The position numbers and the translations under genes were made by a program. Shown here one piece after another: positions 35,130-44,149 of a DNA stretch of 64,000 nt; the first letter of the stretch is position 1, and each line of letters opens with the position of its first letter. The stretch is from NCBI RefSeq assembly GCF_002368115.1, contig NZ_AP018316.1, forward strand, positions 148,890 to 212,889, in the 5' to 3' direction. The stretch is from Dolichospermum compactum NIES-806 (lineage in GTDB: Bacteria > Cyanobacteriota > Cyanobacteriia > Cyanobacteriales > Nostocaceae). The notes below the pieces were generated by a model. That model saw only the letters and a program-made list of their open reading frames with translations, searched no databases and was not told the DNA's origin.

Positions 35130-35157
35130 TACCCCCTCGTTGAGGGGGTATTTTTTT
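35130..35157 (+). terminator. Terminator-like hairpin in antisense orientation
   Basis: TACCCCCTC (35130-35138) pairs with GAGGGGGTA (35142-35150) across GTT, followed by TTTTTTT. The T-run makes it a plus-strand terminator, but both flanking genes are on the minus strand. Confidence 0.55.
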
Positions 35158-35169
35158 ATTTGGAAGTCT

Positions 35170-36645
35170 CTAACTACCGATACCCAAACGCCCAGCTAAA
35201 GCCGGAGTTAAAGGTAAAAGAGTAGCAATCATTAAAAACAACGCCAAAAGACATAAAGCCGCCCTAGCATCATCTGGTTCACTAATTTCATTTAAACTAG
35301 GGCGCTCTAAATCGCGTTGTAAAAACAAAATCACAATTGCCCAATACATCGCCAAAGGATTACCCAAAGATACAATAGCCAGTAACACTATCGTCGCAAA
35401 AGTGGTTCTCCCTGCGGTTTTGCGTCCATAAATCGCTTGGACAATTCGCCCCCCGTCTAGTTGGCCAGCGGGCATTAAATTCAACGCAGTGATAACTAAT
35501 CCCAACCAACCAATAACCACTAAAGGATGAATATTCACCACCGGAGACTGTAAAGCCGAACCCAGGACAACCCGTGCCAAACTACCGACTAAAATTGAAC
35601 CTTGAAAAAACTGATTGGGTAATTGGAATAAACTCCCTGGGTGAGAAAGTAGCAACCCTATCACCAGCAATAACAAAGAAGTAATCCCCCCAAAAGCCGG
35701 TCCTGCCAAAGCAATATCAAATAAGGCTTTACGGCTAGGGACAAGGGATTCAAACCTAGTAATTGCCCCAAAAGAACCAATTTGCACCGCTGGTAAAAAG
35801 AACGGCCAACTTAATTTGACTTGGTGACGACGCGCCAATAACCAATGTCCAACTTCGTGAGAGATCAAAATTACCGATAAACCCAAAGCAATAGGTAAAG
35901 CTTCTGCAAAGCGTTCAGGGTTGCTAAATAAATCGAAATTCTGTAATATACCCCCCACTTCCAAGCTTGTGGCGATAGTTGCTATCAACAAAATCACTGC
36001 AAAAGCTTTTTGTGCTAACTGGGCGCGTTGAGGGTCTGTGCGGCTAGGGAGAATAATGATGACAGGTTTTCCGTCAGTATTTTCTACCAAAAATAGGCGA
36101 TATTTATCTTCTAAGCGTTCCTGTAAACTTTTTGTCAGTCGGTTATGAACGGCTTCTGGTTCTCCGCGTAAGTTGCCTTTAAAAACCACTCCTTCTTGGT
36201 AGGGAATAGTTTCTGTGGCAAAAAATGTGTCAATGCCAAAAATACCTCTAATCAGACTTAAATCTGCTTCGGGTATGGGCGTTGGTTCTAATTGTAGTTC
36301 TGGGACTTTAACGGAACTATCTTTATCACCTTGGGCTGCAAGTCGCTCTGTTGCCCGTTGCTTGAGAATAGCATCTTGACCTGCTTCCCGTAATTTTCTA
36401 CCCAGGAAAATATACAATCCAGCGGAAGCTACCACCAGGAACAAGATACCAACAATATTGATATAAATCCCAGCGGCAAATAATCCAAAGAACAAAAGCC
36501 AGGGAGTCATTAAGACAACTGATTGTAACCAGGCGAGGATGCCTAGTTTACCAAAAGGTCTGGCACGATAAAAGCCCCAGCCTAAAATGCCGGACGCTAT
36601 CAGCACAATGGCTGCAATTATAGGAGTTTCCGATGAAGTAAACAT
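35170..36645 (-). CDS. Site-2 protease family (M50) membrane metalloprotease
   Basis: A 491-aa intramembrane zinc protease of the cyanobacterial/EGY-like S2P group. After two N-terminal helices and a charged segment with a ~100-residue soluble domain (PYQEGVVFKGNLRGEPEAV..., FLVENTDGKPVIIIL), the catalytic core shows ISHEVGHWLLARRH (zinc His and catalytic Glu) and the third ligand in LNLMPAGQLDGGRI. All active-site residues are present. Such enzymes release membrane-bound regulators or maintain photosynthetic membranes; the substrate is unknown. No PDZ domain is visible. Confidence 0.92.
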   Translation of the reverse strand: MFTSSETPIIAAIVLIASGILGWGFYRARPFGKLGILAWLQSVVLMTPWLLFFGLFAAGIYINIVGILFLVVASAGLYIFLGRKLREAGQDAILKQRATERLAAQGDKDSSVKVPELQLEPTPIPEADLSLIRGIFGIDTFFATETIPYQEGVVFKGNLRGEPEAVHNRLTKSLQERLEDKYRLFLVENTDGKPVIIILPSRTDPQRAQLAQKAFAVILLIATIATSLEVGGILQNFDLFSNPERFAEALPIALGLSVILISHEVGHWLLARRHQVKLSWPFFLPAVQIGSFGAITRFESLVPSRKALFDIALAGPAFGGITSLLLLVIGLLLSHPGSLFQLPNQFFQGSILVGSLARVVLGSALQSPVVNIHPLVVIGWLGLVITALNLMPAGQLDGGRIVQAIYGRKTAGRTTFATIVLLAIVSLGNPLAMYWAIVILFLQRDLERPSLNEISEPDDARAALCLLALFLMIATLLPLTPALAGRLGIGS

Positions 36646-36809
36646 CTCTAAACCTTTGCTATTGAGACCGAAGCTAGTACAAGTCCGGTTTTCTATACAC
36701 TACTAATCATAACTTTGTTTGGATTCTGCCCGAATTATCCAGTTTTCTGAGGTTAAAGCCCTAATTATTTTAGATGATTTTTATGTGAGGCGGCATAGAA
36801 TCATCAAAT

Positions 36810-36893
36810 TCATTCATCCGCGTTTATCTGCGTTCATCTGCGTTTAATTATCTTATAAATCTGATTCCATGCAGTTTCATCTTAATTTGGTAT
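36810..36893 (-). repeat. Repeat family D, copy 2 (inverted)
   Basis: ATTCATCCGCGTTTATCTGC through CATGCAGTTTCATCTTAATT is the reverse complement of the copies at 24385 and 38826. It lies in the 317-bp gap before purH; nothing else is evident there except the unlocated purH promoter. Confidence 0.65.
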
Positions 36894-36962
36894 GAACTTT
36901 TAACACCCTTTCGGTAAAATGTTCTTCTGTTTGCAATTTAGTCCAAAGGAATCTAGGGAATT

Positions 36963-38486
36963 ATGGCGCGTTTAGCCCTGCTGAGTGTATCTAATAAAAC
37001 TGGTGTAATTGATTTAGCCCGGAGTTTGGTTGAAGAATTTGGCTTTGATATCATCAGCAGTGGGGGAACAGCCAAAACCCTGAAAGATGCGGGAATACCA
37101 GTTACTAAGGTTTCTGATTATACGGGTTCACCGGAAATTTTAGGCGGTCGGGTGAAAACTCTTCATCCTCGCATTCACGGGGGGATTTTAGCACGGCGAG
37201 ATGTGGCGCAAGATGTCACGGATTTGGAAAATAATCAAATTCGTCCCATTGATTTAGTCGTTGTTAATCTTTATCCTTTTGAGGAAACCATTGCTAAACC
37301 AGGTGTGACTTTAGCTGACGCGGTGGAACAAATTGATATTGGTGGCCCGGCTATGTTAAGGGCTTCTTCCAAAAATTACGCCCATTTGACGGTATTATGT
37401 GATCCTGCTCAATATGGTGAGTATTTGCAAGAATTACGCCAAAATGGAGAGGCATCTTTAGAGTTTCGCCAAAAATGTGCTTTAAAGGGATTTTTGCATA
37501 CTGCTAGTTATGATAATGCCATAGCAGCCTATTTAGCTGGCACACAAGCACAAGAATTTACCATTTCTGGTACACAACTCCAATCTTTGCGTTATGGGGA
37601 AAATCCTCACCAACCCGCAGCATGGTATCAAACGGGGAGTGAAGCTACAGGTTGGACAGCAGCGACAAAACTGCAAGGTAAGGAACTCAGTTACAATAAT
37701 TTGGTAGATTTGGAAGCTGCACGGCGGATAATTGCTGAATTTACAACCAGTCCTGCGGCGACAATTATCAAACATACTAATCCTTGTGGAACTGCGGAAG
37801 CAGACACAATTTTTGACGCTTATCAAAAAGCCTTTAATGCTGATTCTATCTCGGCTTTTGGCGGTATTGTGGCTTTAAATCGTCCTATTGATGCAGCGAC
37901 AGCGATGGAATTAACAAAGACGTTTTTAGAGTGCGTGGTTGCTCCTGGTTGTGACGAGGAAGCTCAGGAAATTTTAACTAAAAAAGGCAATGTCCGCGTT
38001 TTGATTTTACCAGATTTGCTGACTGGACCGAAAGAAACTGTGAAAGCTGTAGCAGGTGGGTTTTTAGTCCAATCTGCTGATGATATCATTGCTGATCCTA
38101 GTCAATGGCAAGTTGTTACTGAACGTCAACCTACTCCCAGGGAGTTAGCAGAATTACTGTTTGCTTGGAAAGTTTGCAAGCACGTTAAATCTAATGCTAT
38201 CGTCATTGCGAGCGATCGCACAACTTTAGGTGTCGGCGCTGGACAAATGAACCGTGTCGGTTCGACAAAAATCGCTCTCGAACAAGCCGGAGAAAAAGCC
38301 CAAGGAGCATTCCTCGCTAGTGACGGCTTCTTCCCCTTCAATGATACCGTCAAAGCCGCAGCAGCAGCCGGAATTACCGCCATTGTCCAACCCGGAGGCA
38401 GTCTCAAGGATAAAGACTCTATCAAAGCCGCTAACGAACTCGGTTTATTAATGGTTCTAACTGGTGTACGCCACTTTTTACATTAG
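36963..38486 (+). CDS. purH: Bifunctional AICAR transformylase / IMP cyclohydrolase
   Basis: The last two steps of purine biosynthesis, 507 aa. The N-terminal MGS-like IMP cyclohydrolase domain reads ALLSVSNKTGVIDLA, SSGGTAKTLKDAGI and GGRVKTLHPRIHGGIL. The C-terminal AICAR formyltransferase domain reads LRYGENPHQPAAWY, ATIIKHTNPCGTA (catalytic Lys-His), AFGGIVALN and near the end GVGAGQMNRVGS and FFPFNDTVKAAAAAGI. Complete and canonical. It is followed by a strong terminator at 38609, and is flanked by inverted copies of repeat D. Confidence 0.97.
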   Translation: MARLALLSVSNKTGVIDLARSLVEEFGFDIISSGGTAKTLKDAGIPVTKVSDYTGSPEILGGRVKTLHPRIHGGILARRDVAQDVTDLENNQIRPIDLVVVNLYPFEETIAKPGVTLADAVEQIDIGGPAMLRASSKNYAHLTVLCDPAQYGEYLQELRQNGEASLEFRQKCALKGFLHTASYDNAIAAYLAGTQAQEFTISGTQLQSLRYGENPHQPAAWYQTGSEATGWTAATKLQGKELSYNNLVDLEAARRIIAEFTTSPAATIIKHTNPCGTAEADTIFDAYQKAFNADSISAFGGIVALNRPIDAATAMELTKTFLECVVAPGCDEEAQEILTKKGNVRVLILPDLLTGPKETVKAVAGGFLVQSADDIIADPSQWQVVTERQPTPRELAELLFAWKVCKHVKSNAIVIASDRTTLGVGAGQMNRVGSTKIALEQAGEKAQGAFLASDGFFPFNDTVKAAAAAGITAIVQPGGSLKDKDSIKAANELGLLMVLTGVRHFLH

Positions 38487-38608
38487 GTCAGTGGTAAAAA
38501 TCTTGTTACCTGTTCCCTATTTCAAGCAATTTCTAAAATTGTTGTCTGGGGTACTTGCTATTTTCAAAAAAGAGTGATAAGTTAGATTTGTGTGTGAGGA
38601 GCAAGTTT

Positions 38609-38655
38609 AAAAAACGTCTGGGGTGGAAACACGGCAACACTCCCAGGCGTTTTTT
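38609..38655 (+). terminator. Rho-independent terminator downstream of purH
   Basis: AAAAAACGTCTGGG (38609-38622) pairs with CCCAGGCGTTTTTT (38642-38655), with one G-U, and ends in six T. The intervening loop GTGGAAACACGGCAACACT is itself able to fold. Confidence 0.85.
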
Positions 38656-38697
38656 AATGGAAATAAAAATTTTCTGACATAAATAATCAGCAACCAA

Positions 38698-38801
38698 CTA
38701 GTACCGCAGGGCGTTCGTCAAAAGTCAAAAGTCAAAACGAATATACAATGAGCTTTCCAGTAGTTTGGAATGGTCTATTTATTTCCGCCGACCTGTACTA
38801 G
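38698..38801. repeat. Repeat family A, copy 2 (104 bp, opposite orientation)
   Basis: CTAGTACCGCAGGGCG at the left and CGCCGACCTGTACTAG at the right; the left end plus GTTCGTCAAAAGTCAAAAGT is the reverse complement of the right end of the 6139 copy. Same 104-bp length. Confidence 0.75.
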
Positions 38802-38825
38802 AAATATTTCGTAAAACACTTCTAA

Positions 38826-38908
38826 ACCAAATTAAAATGAAGCTGCACATAATAGGATTTTAAGAATAATTAACCGCAGATAAACGCGGATAAATATGGA
38901 TGATAATT
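38826..38908 (+). repeat. Repeat family D, copy 3
   Basis: ACCAAATTAAAATGAAGCTG through TTAACCGCAGATAAACGCGG; the partner of the inverted copy upstream of purH. It ends about 30 bp before the response-regulator start. Confidence 0.65.
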
Positions 38909-38939
38909 ATTCTGTGCTGATTTATATATAATTAATATT

Positions 38940-39626
38940 ATGCGGTTACTATTAGTTGAAGATGAACATGATTTAGGTAGTGGTATTCATAATGCTCTTA
39001 TTCAACGCGATTATATAGTAGATTGGGCTGAAGATGGACAAACTGCTTGGGATTACCTAAATACCATACCACTAAGATATGAAATTGCGATTTTAGACTG
39101 GATGTTGCCAAAGTTGTCGGGATTGGAATTGTGTAAAAGATTAAGAGCGCAAAAAAATCAATTACCAATTATGTTATTAACAGCTAGAGATAGCATGAAT
39201 GATCGTGTTACGGGTTTAGATGCAGGTGCAGATGATTATCTTGTTAAACCTTTTGGTATGGAAGAATTATTGGCGCGGGTAAGAGCATTACAGAGAAGAT
39301 TACCAAATTTTCAACCACCGCAGTTACAAGTAGGTAGTTTAATTTTAGATTATAGTAATTTTTCAGTTGTGAATTTAGCAGCGGAAAATTCTTCACCAAT
39401 TATTCTCACTGCTAAAGAATTTCAACTTTTAGAGTATTTTATGCAACATCCTCAACAAATACTAACTCATGAACAAATTCGCGCTAGATTGTGGGATTTT
39501 GAAAGTGATACTGTGAGTAATGTTGTTGCTGCACAAGTGAGATTATTAAGACGCAAATTATCAGAATGTGTTTTTTCTAAAGCAATTGAAACTATCCGAG
39601 GTTTTGGTTATCGTTTTTGTGGATAG
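38940..39626 (+). CDS. OmpR/PhoB-family response regulator
   Basis: A 228-aa two-component response regulator. The receiver domain (~1-120) has acidic residues EDEHD at the N-terminus, phospho-acceptor Asp in AILDWMLP (about D53), Thr in LLTARD, and Lys in DYLVKPFG. The C-terminal winged helix (~130-228) has the OmpR recognition region VSNVVAAQVRLLRRKLSE and the wing IETIRGFGYRF. It resembles cyanobacterial RppA-type regulators, but that orthology is a guess. The cognate kinase gene begins 76 bp downstream, with an IS605-like hairpin between. Confidence 0.93.
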   Translation: MRLLLVEDEHDLGSGIHNALIQRDYIVDWAEDGQTAWDYLNTIPLRYEIAILDWMLPKLSGLELCKRLRAQKNQLPIMLLTARDSMNDRVTGLDAGADDYLVKPFGMEELLARVRALQRRLPNFQPPQLQVGSLILDYSNFSVVNLAAENSSPIILTAKEFQLLEYFMQHPQQILTHEQIRARLWDFESDTVSNVVAAQVRLLRRKLSECVFSKAIETIRGFGYRFCG

Positions 39627-39634
39627 TGCATAAG

Positions 39635-39680
39635 TTGACACTCCCCGATCTAAAGACACGGGGATTCTTGGTTCAACGAG
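39635..39680. repeat. IS200/IS605-like end hairpin, copy 1
   Basis: A 46-nt conserved block starts TTGACACTCCCCGATC and ends GGTTCAACGAG. Stem CCCCG/CGGGG (39643-39647 with 39659-39663) surrounds CTAAAG. The copy at 53869-53914 has the same length and keeps the stem by paired changes. It has the layout of a transposon end without a transposase. Confidence 0.6.
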
Positions 39681-39702
39681 ACCACATAAGAATATTAATT
39701 AA

Positions 39703-41088
39703 ATGAACCACGAAGCAGCGAAGGACACGAAGGAAGAAAGGAAGAAGATAGGTAAAATCCAAGGTTGGATACCTAATAATTCACTCTTTAATCATTCTCG
39801 GTTTAAATTAGCGATTACCTATGCTGGTGTGATGGGATCAACTTTGTTACTATGTGGTTGCATCGCTCACAGTGTGATGATACAAGCTTTTACTCGCACG
39901 GTTGATCGAGAATTAGAAGTTTTTGGTAAGGTATTTGAAGATCAATTAAAAACAGAGTTAAAAATTCCTGGAGAATTATCTATTACTACTCAAAAATCTT
40001 TACCAGGACTTTGTTTTAAACAACAATATTGTTTACCCATTAAATCAGAATCAGATTTACTGAATTTATTAGCAGAAGGATATTATCTCAGGTTTTTAAC
40101 ACCATCAGGAGAAGCTATTGCGGCTATTGGTAATAATCCAGATGAATTTCCTGCTAATATTTACCTCAATCATTCTTATGATATCAAAAATCGTCATGGT
40201 GAACTATATCATTTACATTTAATGCCCTTAAAAATCAACAATAATCAATTGTGGGGATATTTACAAGTTGGACGCACTGTACAAAGATTAAATGATTATA
40301 TGAATAGTTTACATTGGTTATTAGGATTGGGTATTCCCTCTTCTATGATCATTATTGGTGGTGCAGGTTGGTGGTTAGCAGGTTTAGCTATGCAGCCAAT
40401 TGAAAAATCATATCAACAATTACAACAATTTACTGCTGACGCAGCACATGAATTAAGAACTCCTATTACATCTTTACAAACAATTATCGAAACAAATTCA
40501 ATTAACCCAGAAACTCAAAAAGCATTGAAGAGACAAATTAAAAGATTAGTAACATTAACACAGGATTTGTTATTATTATCTAGATTAGAAAGTGGATTAC
40601 AAGAAGCTAAGTTACAGCAAATTTGTTTGAATGATTTAGTTGCAGATGTAGAAGAAGAATTAATGCCAATGGCTATGGATGCACAAGTTTTATTATCTAG
40701 TCATATTCCTGATGAATCTGGTTTTTATATTCAGGGTAATGAAAGTCAAATTTATCGAATGTTGTTGAATTTAGTTAGTAATGCCATTAAATACACTCCT
40801 GAATCTGGGGAAGTAAAAATTAGTCTGACGACTAATGATCATCAAGGTGTAGTTACTGTTAAAGATACAGGTATTGGTATTTCTAATTCTGATCTTACCC
40901 ACATCTTTGAGCGCTTTTATCGAGTTAATGCAGATCGTTCTCGCAATACTGGTGGTTCGGGATTAGGTTTAGCTATTACTTTGGCTATTGTCCAAACTCA
41001 CAAAGGTAAATTAGAAGTACAAAGTCATGTAAATAAGGGCAGTACATTTACTGTGATTTTGCCGCTCGTTTCCAAAGTAAACAAGTAA
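39703..41088 (+). CDS. HisKA-type sensor histidine kinase
   Basis: A 461-aa membrane sensor kinase paired with the upstream regulator. Layout: cytoplasmic N-terminus ~35 aa, TM1 (LAITYAGVMGSTLLLCGCIA), a ~150-aa periplasmic sensor with two Cys (LCFKQQYCL), TM2 (LLGLGIPSSMIIIGGAGWWLAGL), HisKA with phospho-His in DAAHELRTPITSLQ (H box), and HATPase_c with NLVSNAIKYTP (N box), DTGIGI and GSGLGLAI. The first ~15 codons (NHEAAKDTKEERKK) come from a dispersed repeat. The next in-frame start lies inside TM1, so the repeat-derived ATG is probably the one used. Its 3' end overlaps the convergent MATE gene by 41 bp. Confidence 0.92.
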   Translation: MNHEAAKDTKEERKKIGKIQGWIPNNSLFNHSRFKLAITYAGVMGSTLLLCGCIAHSVMIQAFTRTVDRELEVFGKVFEDQLKTELKIPGELSITTQKSLPGLCFKQQYCLPIKSESDLLNLLAEGYYLRFLTPSGEAIAAIGNNPDEFPANIYLNHSYDIKNRHGELYHLHLMPLKINNNQLWGYLQVGRTVQRLNDYMNSLHWLLGLGIPSSMIIIGGAGWWLAGLAMQPIEKSYQQLQQFTADAAHELRTPITSLQTIIETNSINPETQKALKRQIKRLVTLTQDLLLLSRLESGLQEAKLQQICLNDLVADVEEELMPMAMDAQVLLSSHIPDESGFYIQGNESQIYRMLLNLVSNAIKYTPESGEVKISLTTNDHQGVVTVKDTGIGISNSDLTHIFERFYRVNADRSRNTGGSGLGLAITLAIVQTHKGKLEVQSHVNKGSTFTVILPLVSKVNK

Positions 41089-42349
41089 CTTCAACTAACA
41101 TAGATGTAATCATGGCAATAGCGGCAGATATTGCCCCATTCATGCCTTTGTTAATAGCTAAAGTAGCAATTATTAATAAAGTTCCTGTTCCTAACCAAGT
41201 AGATAGATTGACGTGACCTGTGCGATTTTCACTGACTAAAAACCCCTGAGTTGCATTTTGTAAAGCCACAAATAATGGCACAATTGTACAAATTAAAAGT
41301 ACAGGTTTGATGCTGTTAGCTAAGATAATATCATTACCAATGAAACTTTGAACTATACGATCGCCTATTGGTGTTACACTCATTAATAATAGTAAGCTAG
41401 AACAAGCAGCACCGACACTGATAGCAAAATTCAGCAGTTGGCGATCGCTCACTTGATGACGATATTTAATCACCATTTGCTGTACCATCCGAGTAGAATT
41501 AGCAATTACCAGAACTAATCCCCAAGCCGCAGACCAAGCAGCAATCGCAATTGTCGCATCTTCAGCGCGGGCAAGAATGCTAACTAATATCGCCCTTCCG
41601 CCCCAAACCACCATCATAGAATTAGCTAAAGGTAGATAGAACTTCCACACCTGTGCTAAGTTGCGGGGTAAATTAGGTTGTTCTATTTGTGGCGGTATAG
41701 TTGCACCAGAAAGCCGAGCAAAAATTGTTACAGCTATTGCCTCAACAATCACCCCACTGATGAGGGCAAGTCCAGCAAGTACACCACCAGATATGGGGAA
41801 GAAAAATCCACCCGTGAGGACTAATGCTAATGTAAATAACCTGAAAATACTGGCTTTGGCTACAGCACGAGACTGACCATGATAAATTAATAACCCCTGG
41901 AAATAACGCCGCCAAGCGATCGCTAACGGCCAACCTCCCATTAGTAATAATACTTGACTGACAGTAGTTAACATTGCCAATGGAATGCCTAACAGACTCA
42001 CCCCCACAAAGTTAAAAATGATCGGTAATCCTAACAAACTCAATAAACAAGTCAGTCCCGCACCTACAAATAATGTAAACCGCCATAATGCTTTCCGTGA
42101 ATCTTCAGAACCGGCTAAAGCGTTAGCAGCGTGCAAAATCATAATAATAGGACTTTCAAAAAATATCGCCAAAGATTTAGCAATACCTACAGCCGCCAAG
42201 TTTACTTGAGCATCAGGAAGATGAGCTAATGTAGTAGTCATCATCGGATCACCACAGGCCATAGTCACATCACTGAGGGATAAAGGCAAAAATTCCCGCC
42301 ATAAACTCCCTAAACTAACAGATTGAGATTGAATTTCTTTTAATTTCAT
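41048..42349 (-). CDS. MATE/MOP-superfamily-like multidrug or metabolite transporter
   Basis: A 433-aa inner-membrane protein with about twelve helices in two halves. The first reads LPLSLSDVTMACGDPMMTTTLAHL to GIPLAMLTTVSQVLLLMGG, the second VWKFYLPLANSMMVVWGGRAIL to the C-terminus. The layout suits the MATE/flippase superfamily (MOP) or its relatives; substrate unknown. It overlaps the kinase gene tail to tail. It lies 98 bp downstream of the cysteine-synthase-like gene on the same strand, so the two may share a transcript and the transporter could export that enzyme's product. Confidence 0.72.
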   Translation of the reverse strand: MKLKEIQSQSVSLGSLWREFLPLSLSDVTMACGDPMMTTTLAHLPDAQVNLAAVGIAKSLAIFFESPIIMILHAANALAGSEDSRKALWRFTLFVGAGLTCLLSLLGLPIIFNFVGVSLLGIPLAMLTTVSQVLLLMGGWPLAIAWRRYFQGLLIYHGQSRAVAKASIFRLFTLALVLTGGFFFPISGGVLAGLALISGVIVEAIAVTIFARLSGATIPPQIEQPNLPRNLAQVWKFYLPLANSMMVVWGGRAILVSILARAEDATIAIAAWSAAWGLVLVIANSTRMVQQMVIKYRHQVSDRQLLNFAISVGAACSSLLLLMSVTPIGDRIVQSFIGNDIILANSIKPVLLICTIVPLFVALQNATQGFLVSENRTGHVNLSTWLGTGTLLIIATLAINKGMNGAISAAIAMITSMLVEVTCLLWKRAAKSQ

Positions 42350-42447
42350 ATCATCACGACCCTATGTGTGCAACAAGCGCAAAAATAAACCATTTAAGCT
42401 ATTACTCTTTGCGCCTCTGCGCCTCTGCGTGAGAAAAATTCTCTCTA

Positions 42448-43578
42448 TCACACTTGACTCCTACCGACAATATCCAATGGTACAGGTAGAAGATTAGCAA
42501 TTGCTGCCGTCAAATTGCTATTTTGAAGGATATTAATTCCTTGTGCTGTTAACCAATCAGCATTGTAAACTGTTTCCAGGTAGCGATCGCCCCGATCAGG
42601 ATTAAGTAGTAACATAGTTTGGGGCTGAGTAAATCTTTGAGCATCTGCTAAAGCTGCGGCCACAATTGCACCAGTGGAAGCACCTAAAAGCATACCTTCC
42701 TGTTTAGCCAAAGCATGACAAACAGAAAACGCCAAAGCATCATCCACGCTATAAGCCGTATCTAACACCTGTGGGTTAAAATTCGGGGGAACGAAAGATA
42801 AACCCAGTCCAGTCATCTTATAGGGGTGTCTGGGCGTACCAAAAATTGCTGATCCTGCCACATCTACACCAATAATTCTGGTTTGGGGATAATACCGTTT
42901 AAAATAGCGACTGATACCACCTAATTGTCCGGCTGTACTCACTCCAATCACAATAGCATCTGGCGCACCACCAAAAGCAGTTTCAATTTCCCGCGCCGTC
43001 CAAAGTTCATGGGCATCAGTATTACTAGGATTTTTATGTTGACAAGGATACCAAGCGCTAGGAAGATTTGTAGCTAATTCCTGAGCTTTTGCCATTCTTG
43101 CTACCTGCATTGAACCTTGAGCATCAGCCGCACTTAAAGGCACTTCTACCAATTCTGCACCGTAGGCATTAAGCATTCTTCGCATGGTGACAGGGGTTTT
43201 GGCATCAATCACAATCATCACCCTGTAACCCTTGGTAGCGCCCACAATTGCTAACCCAATACCAAAGTTACCAGAACTAGATTCAACAATTGTCCCACCT
43301 GCTCGCAATAAACCCTGTTTTTCGGCTTCATTCACCAGATAAGCCGCATTTTTTTCTTTAATACTACCACCAGGATTACAAGATTCTAGTTTTAAATATA
43401 AATGATGCTGTTGACAACTTGGGTGAATTCGATTTAATCGGACAATAGGAACTTTACCTAATGCGTCCGTCACCTTTGCAAATAGGGGTGATTTTGGCAA
43501 GTTGCTTCTGAAGGTTGGGTTTGGAGAGTAAGTAAGCATTGTGATTAGCTCGATACTGTTCATCTCACAAGATGCCAA
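42448..43578 (-). CDS. Cysteine synthase/SbnA-like PLP-dependent enzyme
   Basis: A fold-type II PLP enzyme of the cysteine synthase family, 376 aa. The PLP Lys is in CNPGGSIKEKNA (usual form SIKDR), the substrate loop in ESSSGNFGIGLA, and the phosphate-binding loop in GVSTAGQLGG rather than the GTGTGG of CysK. The variant loop is closer to SbnA-type enzymes, which make N-(1-amino-1-carboxyethyl)-glutamate for diaminopropionate. A plain O-acetylserine sulfhydrylase role is less likely. A C-terminal extra segment (~40 aa) is present. The first 13 residues are doubtful; MLTYSPNP is an alternative start. Its exact reaction is not settled. Confidence 0.8.
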   Translation of the reverse strand: MASCEMNSIELITMLTYSPNPTFRSNLPKSPLFAKVTDALGKVPIVRLNRIHPSCQQHHLYLKLESCNPGGSIKEKNAAYLVNEAEKQGLLRAGGTIVESSSGNFGIGLAIVGATKGYRVMIVIDAKTPVTMRRMLNAYGAELVEVPLSAADAQGSMQVARMAKAQELATNLPSAWYPCQHKNPSNTDAHELWTAREIETAFGGAPDAIVIGVSTAGQLGGISRYFKRYYPQTRIIGVDVAGSAIFGTPRHPYKMTGLGLSFVPPNFNPQVLDTAYSVDDALAFSVCHALAKQEGMLLGASTGAIVAAALADAQRFTQPQTMLLLNPDRGDRYLETVYNADWLTAQGINILQNSNLTAAIANLLPVPLDIVGRSQV

Positions 43579-44149
43579 CTCCAGATGAAATCAAGGTGAA
43601 ATTATAAATCCAAACCAGGCAAACCAAATGCTCGCTTCACTTGCAAAATATAGAATTCCAGAAATGTTCCCCTCATGATCTCATATTTTGGCATTTTGGC
43701 AGATAACCATTTTAGTTTCCAGCTTTAATGGAATATCAACAGGGTGAAAGAGAAGGTTGAGAAGTTATGGATGCAGGGATTACCCCACCACCAGTACAGC
43801 ACGGCGTAAATAACTCAAAAATTATTAATCACCAAAAAGCCTACTGTATATTACTTTTGACTTTTGATTGTTGATTTTTGACTTCTGCGTAGCGGTGCTA
43901 GAGACTTCCAACCCAGATGATAAACGATAGATGCGGTGCTGTCAAACTCAAAAAAATATTGCAATATTCAAATCATAGCCAAGCTAATAGCCATTCCATA
44001 ACAGTTGCCAAAAAATTATATTAATCAATCCGACTAATTGCGTCATGAACACACGAATTTATCAAGTACAAAGTTGTCATGTACAAGTAGAAGTTAACTG
44101 GAGAATAGTTGAATGTTAGAAAAAGGATGAAAAATTAACAATTTAGTTT
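43579..44149. other. Gene-free region with repeat family A copy 3
   Basis: 570 bp with no ORF of substance. The diverged family A element occupies 43791-43901: it begins CAGTACAGCACGGCGTAAA and ends AGCGGTGCTAG. The promoter of the cysteine-synthase-like gene must lie near 43580-43700. The right third is AT-rich with nothing recognisable. Confidence 0.5.
43791..43901. repeat. Repeat family A, copy 3 (diverged, 111 bp)
   Basis: It shares CAGTACAGCACGGCGTAAAT with the 6139 copy, plus a CACCAAAAAGC block, TTTTGACTTTTGA and the GGTGCTAG end. It has small internal duplications. Confidence 0.65.

Noticed and set aside
42448..43578. Plain cysteine synthase (cysK) call
   Set aside because: The phosphate-loop GVSTAGQLGG and SIKEKNA differ from CysK; left as cysteine synthase/SbnA-like.
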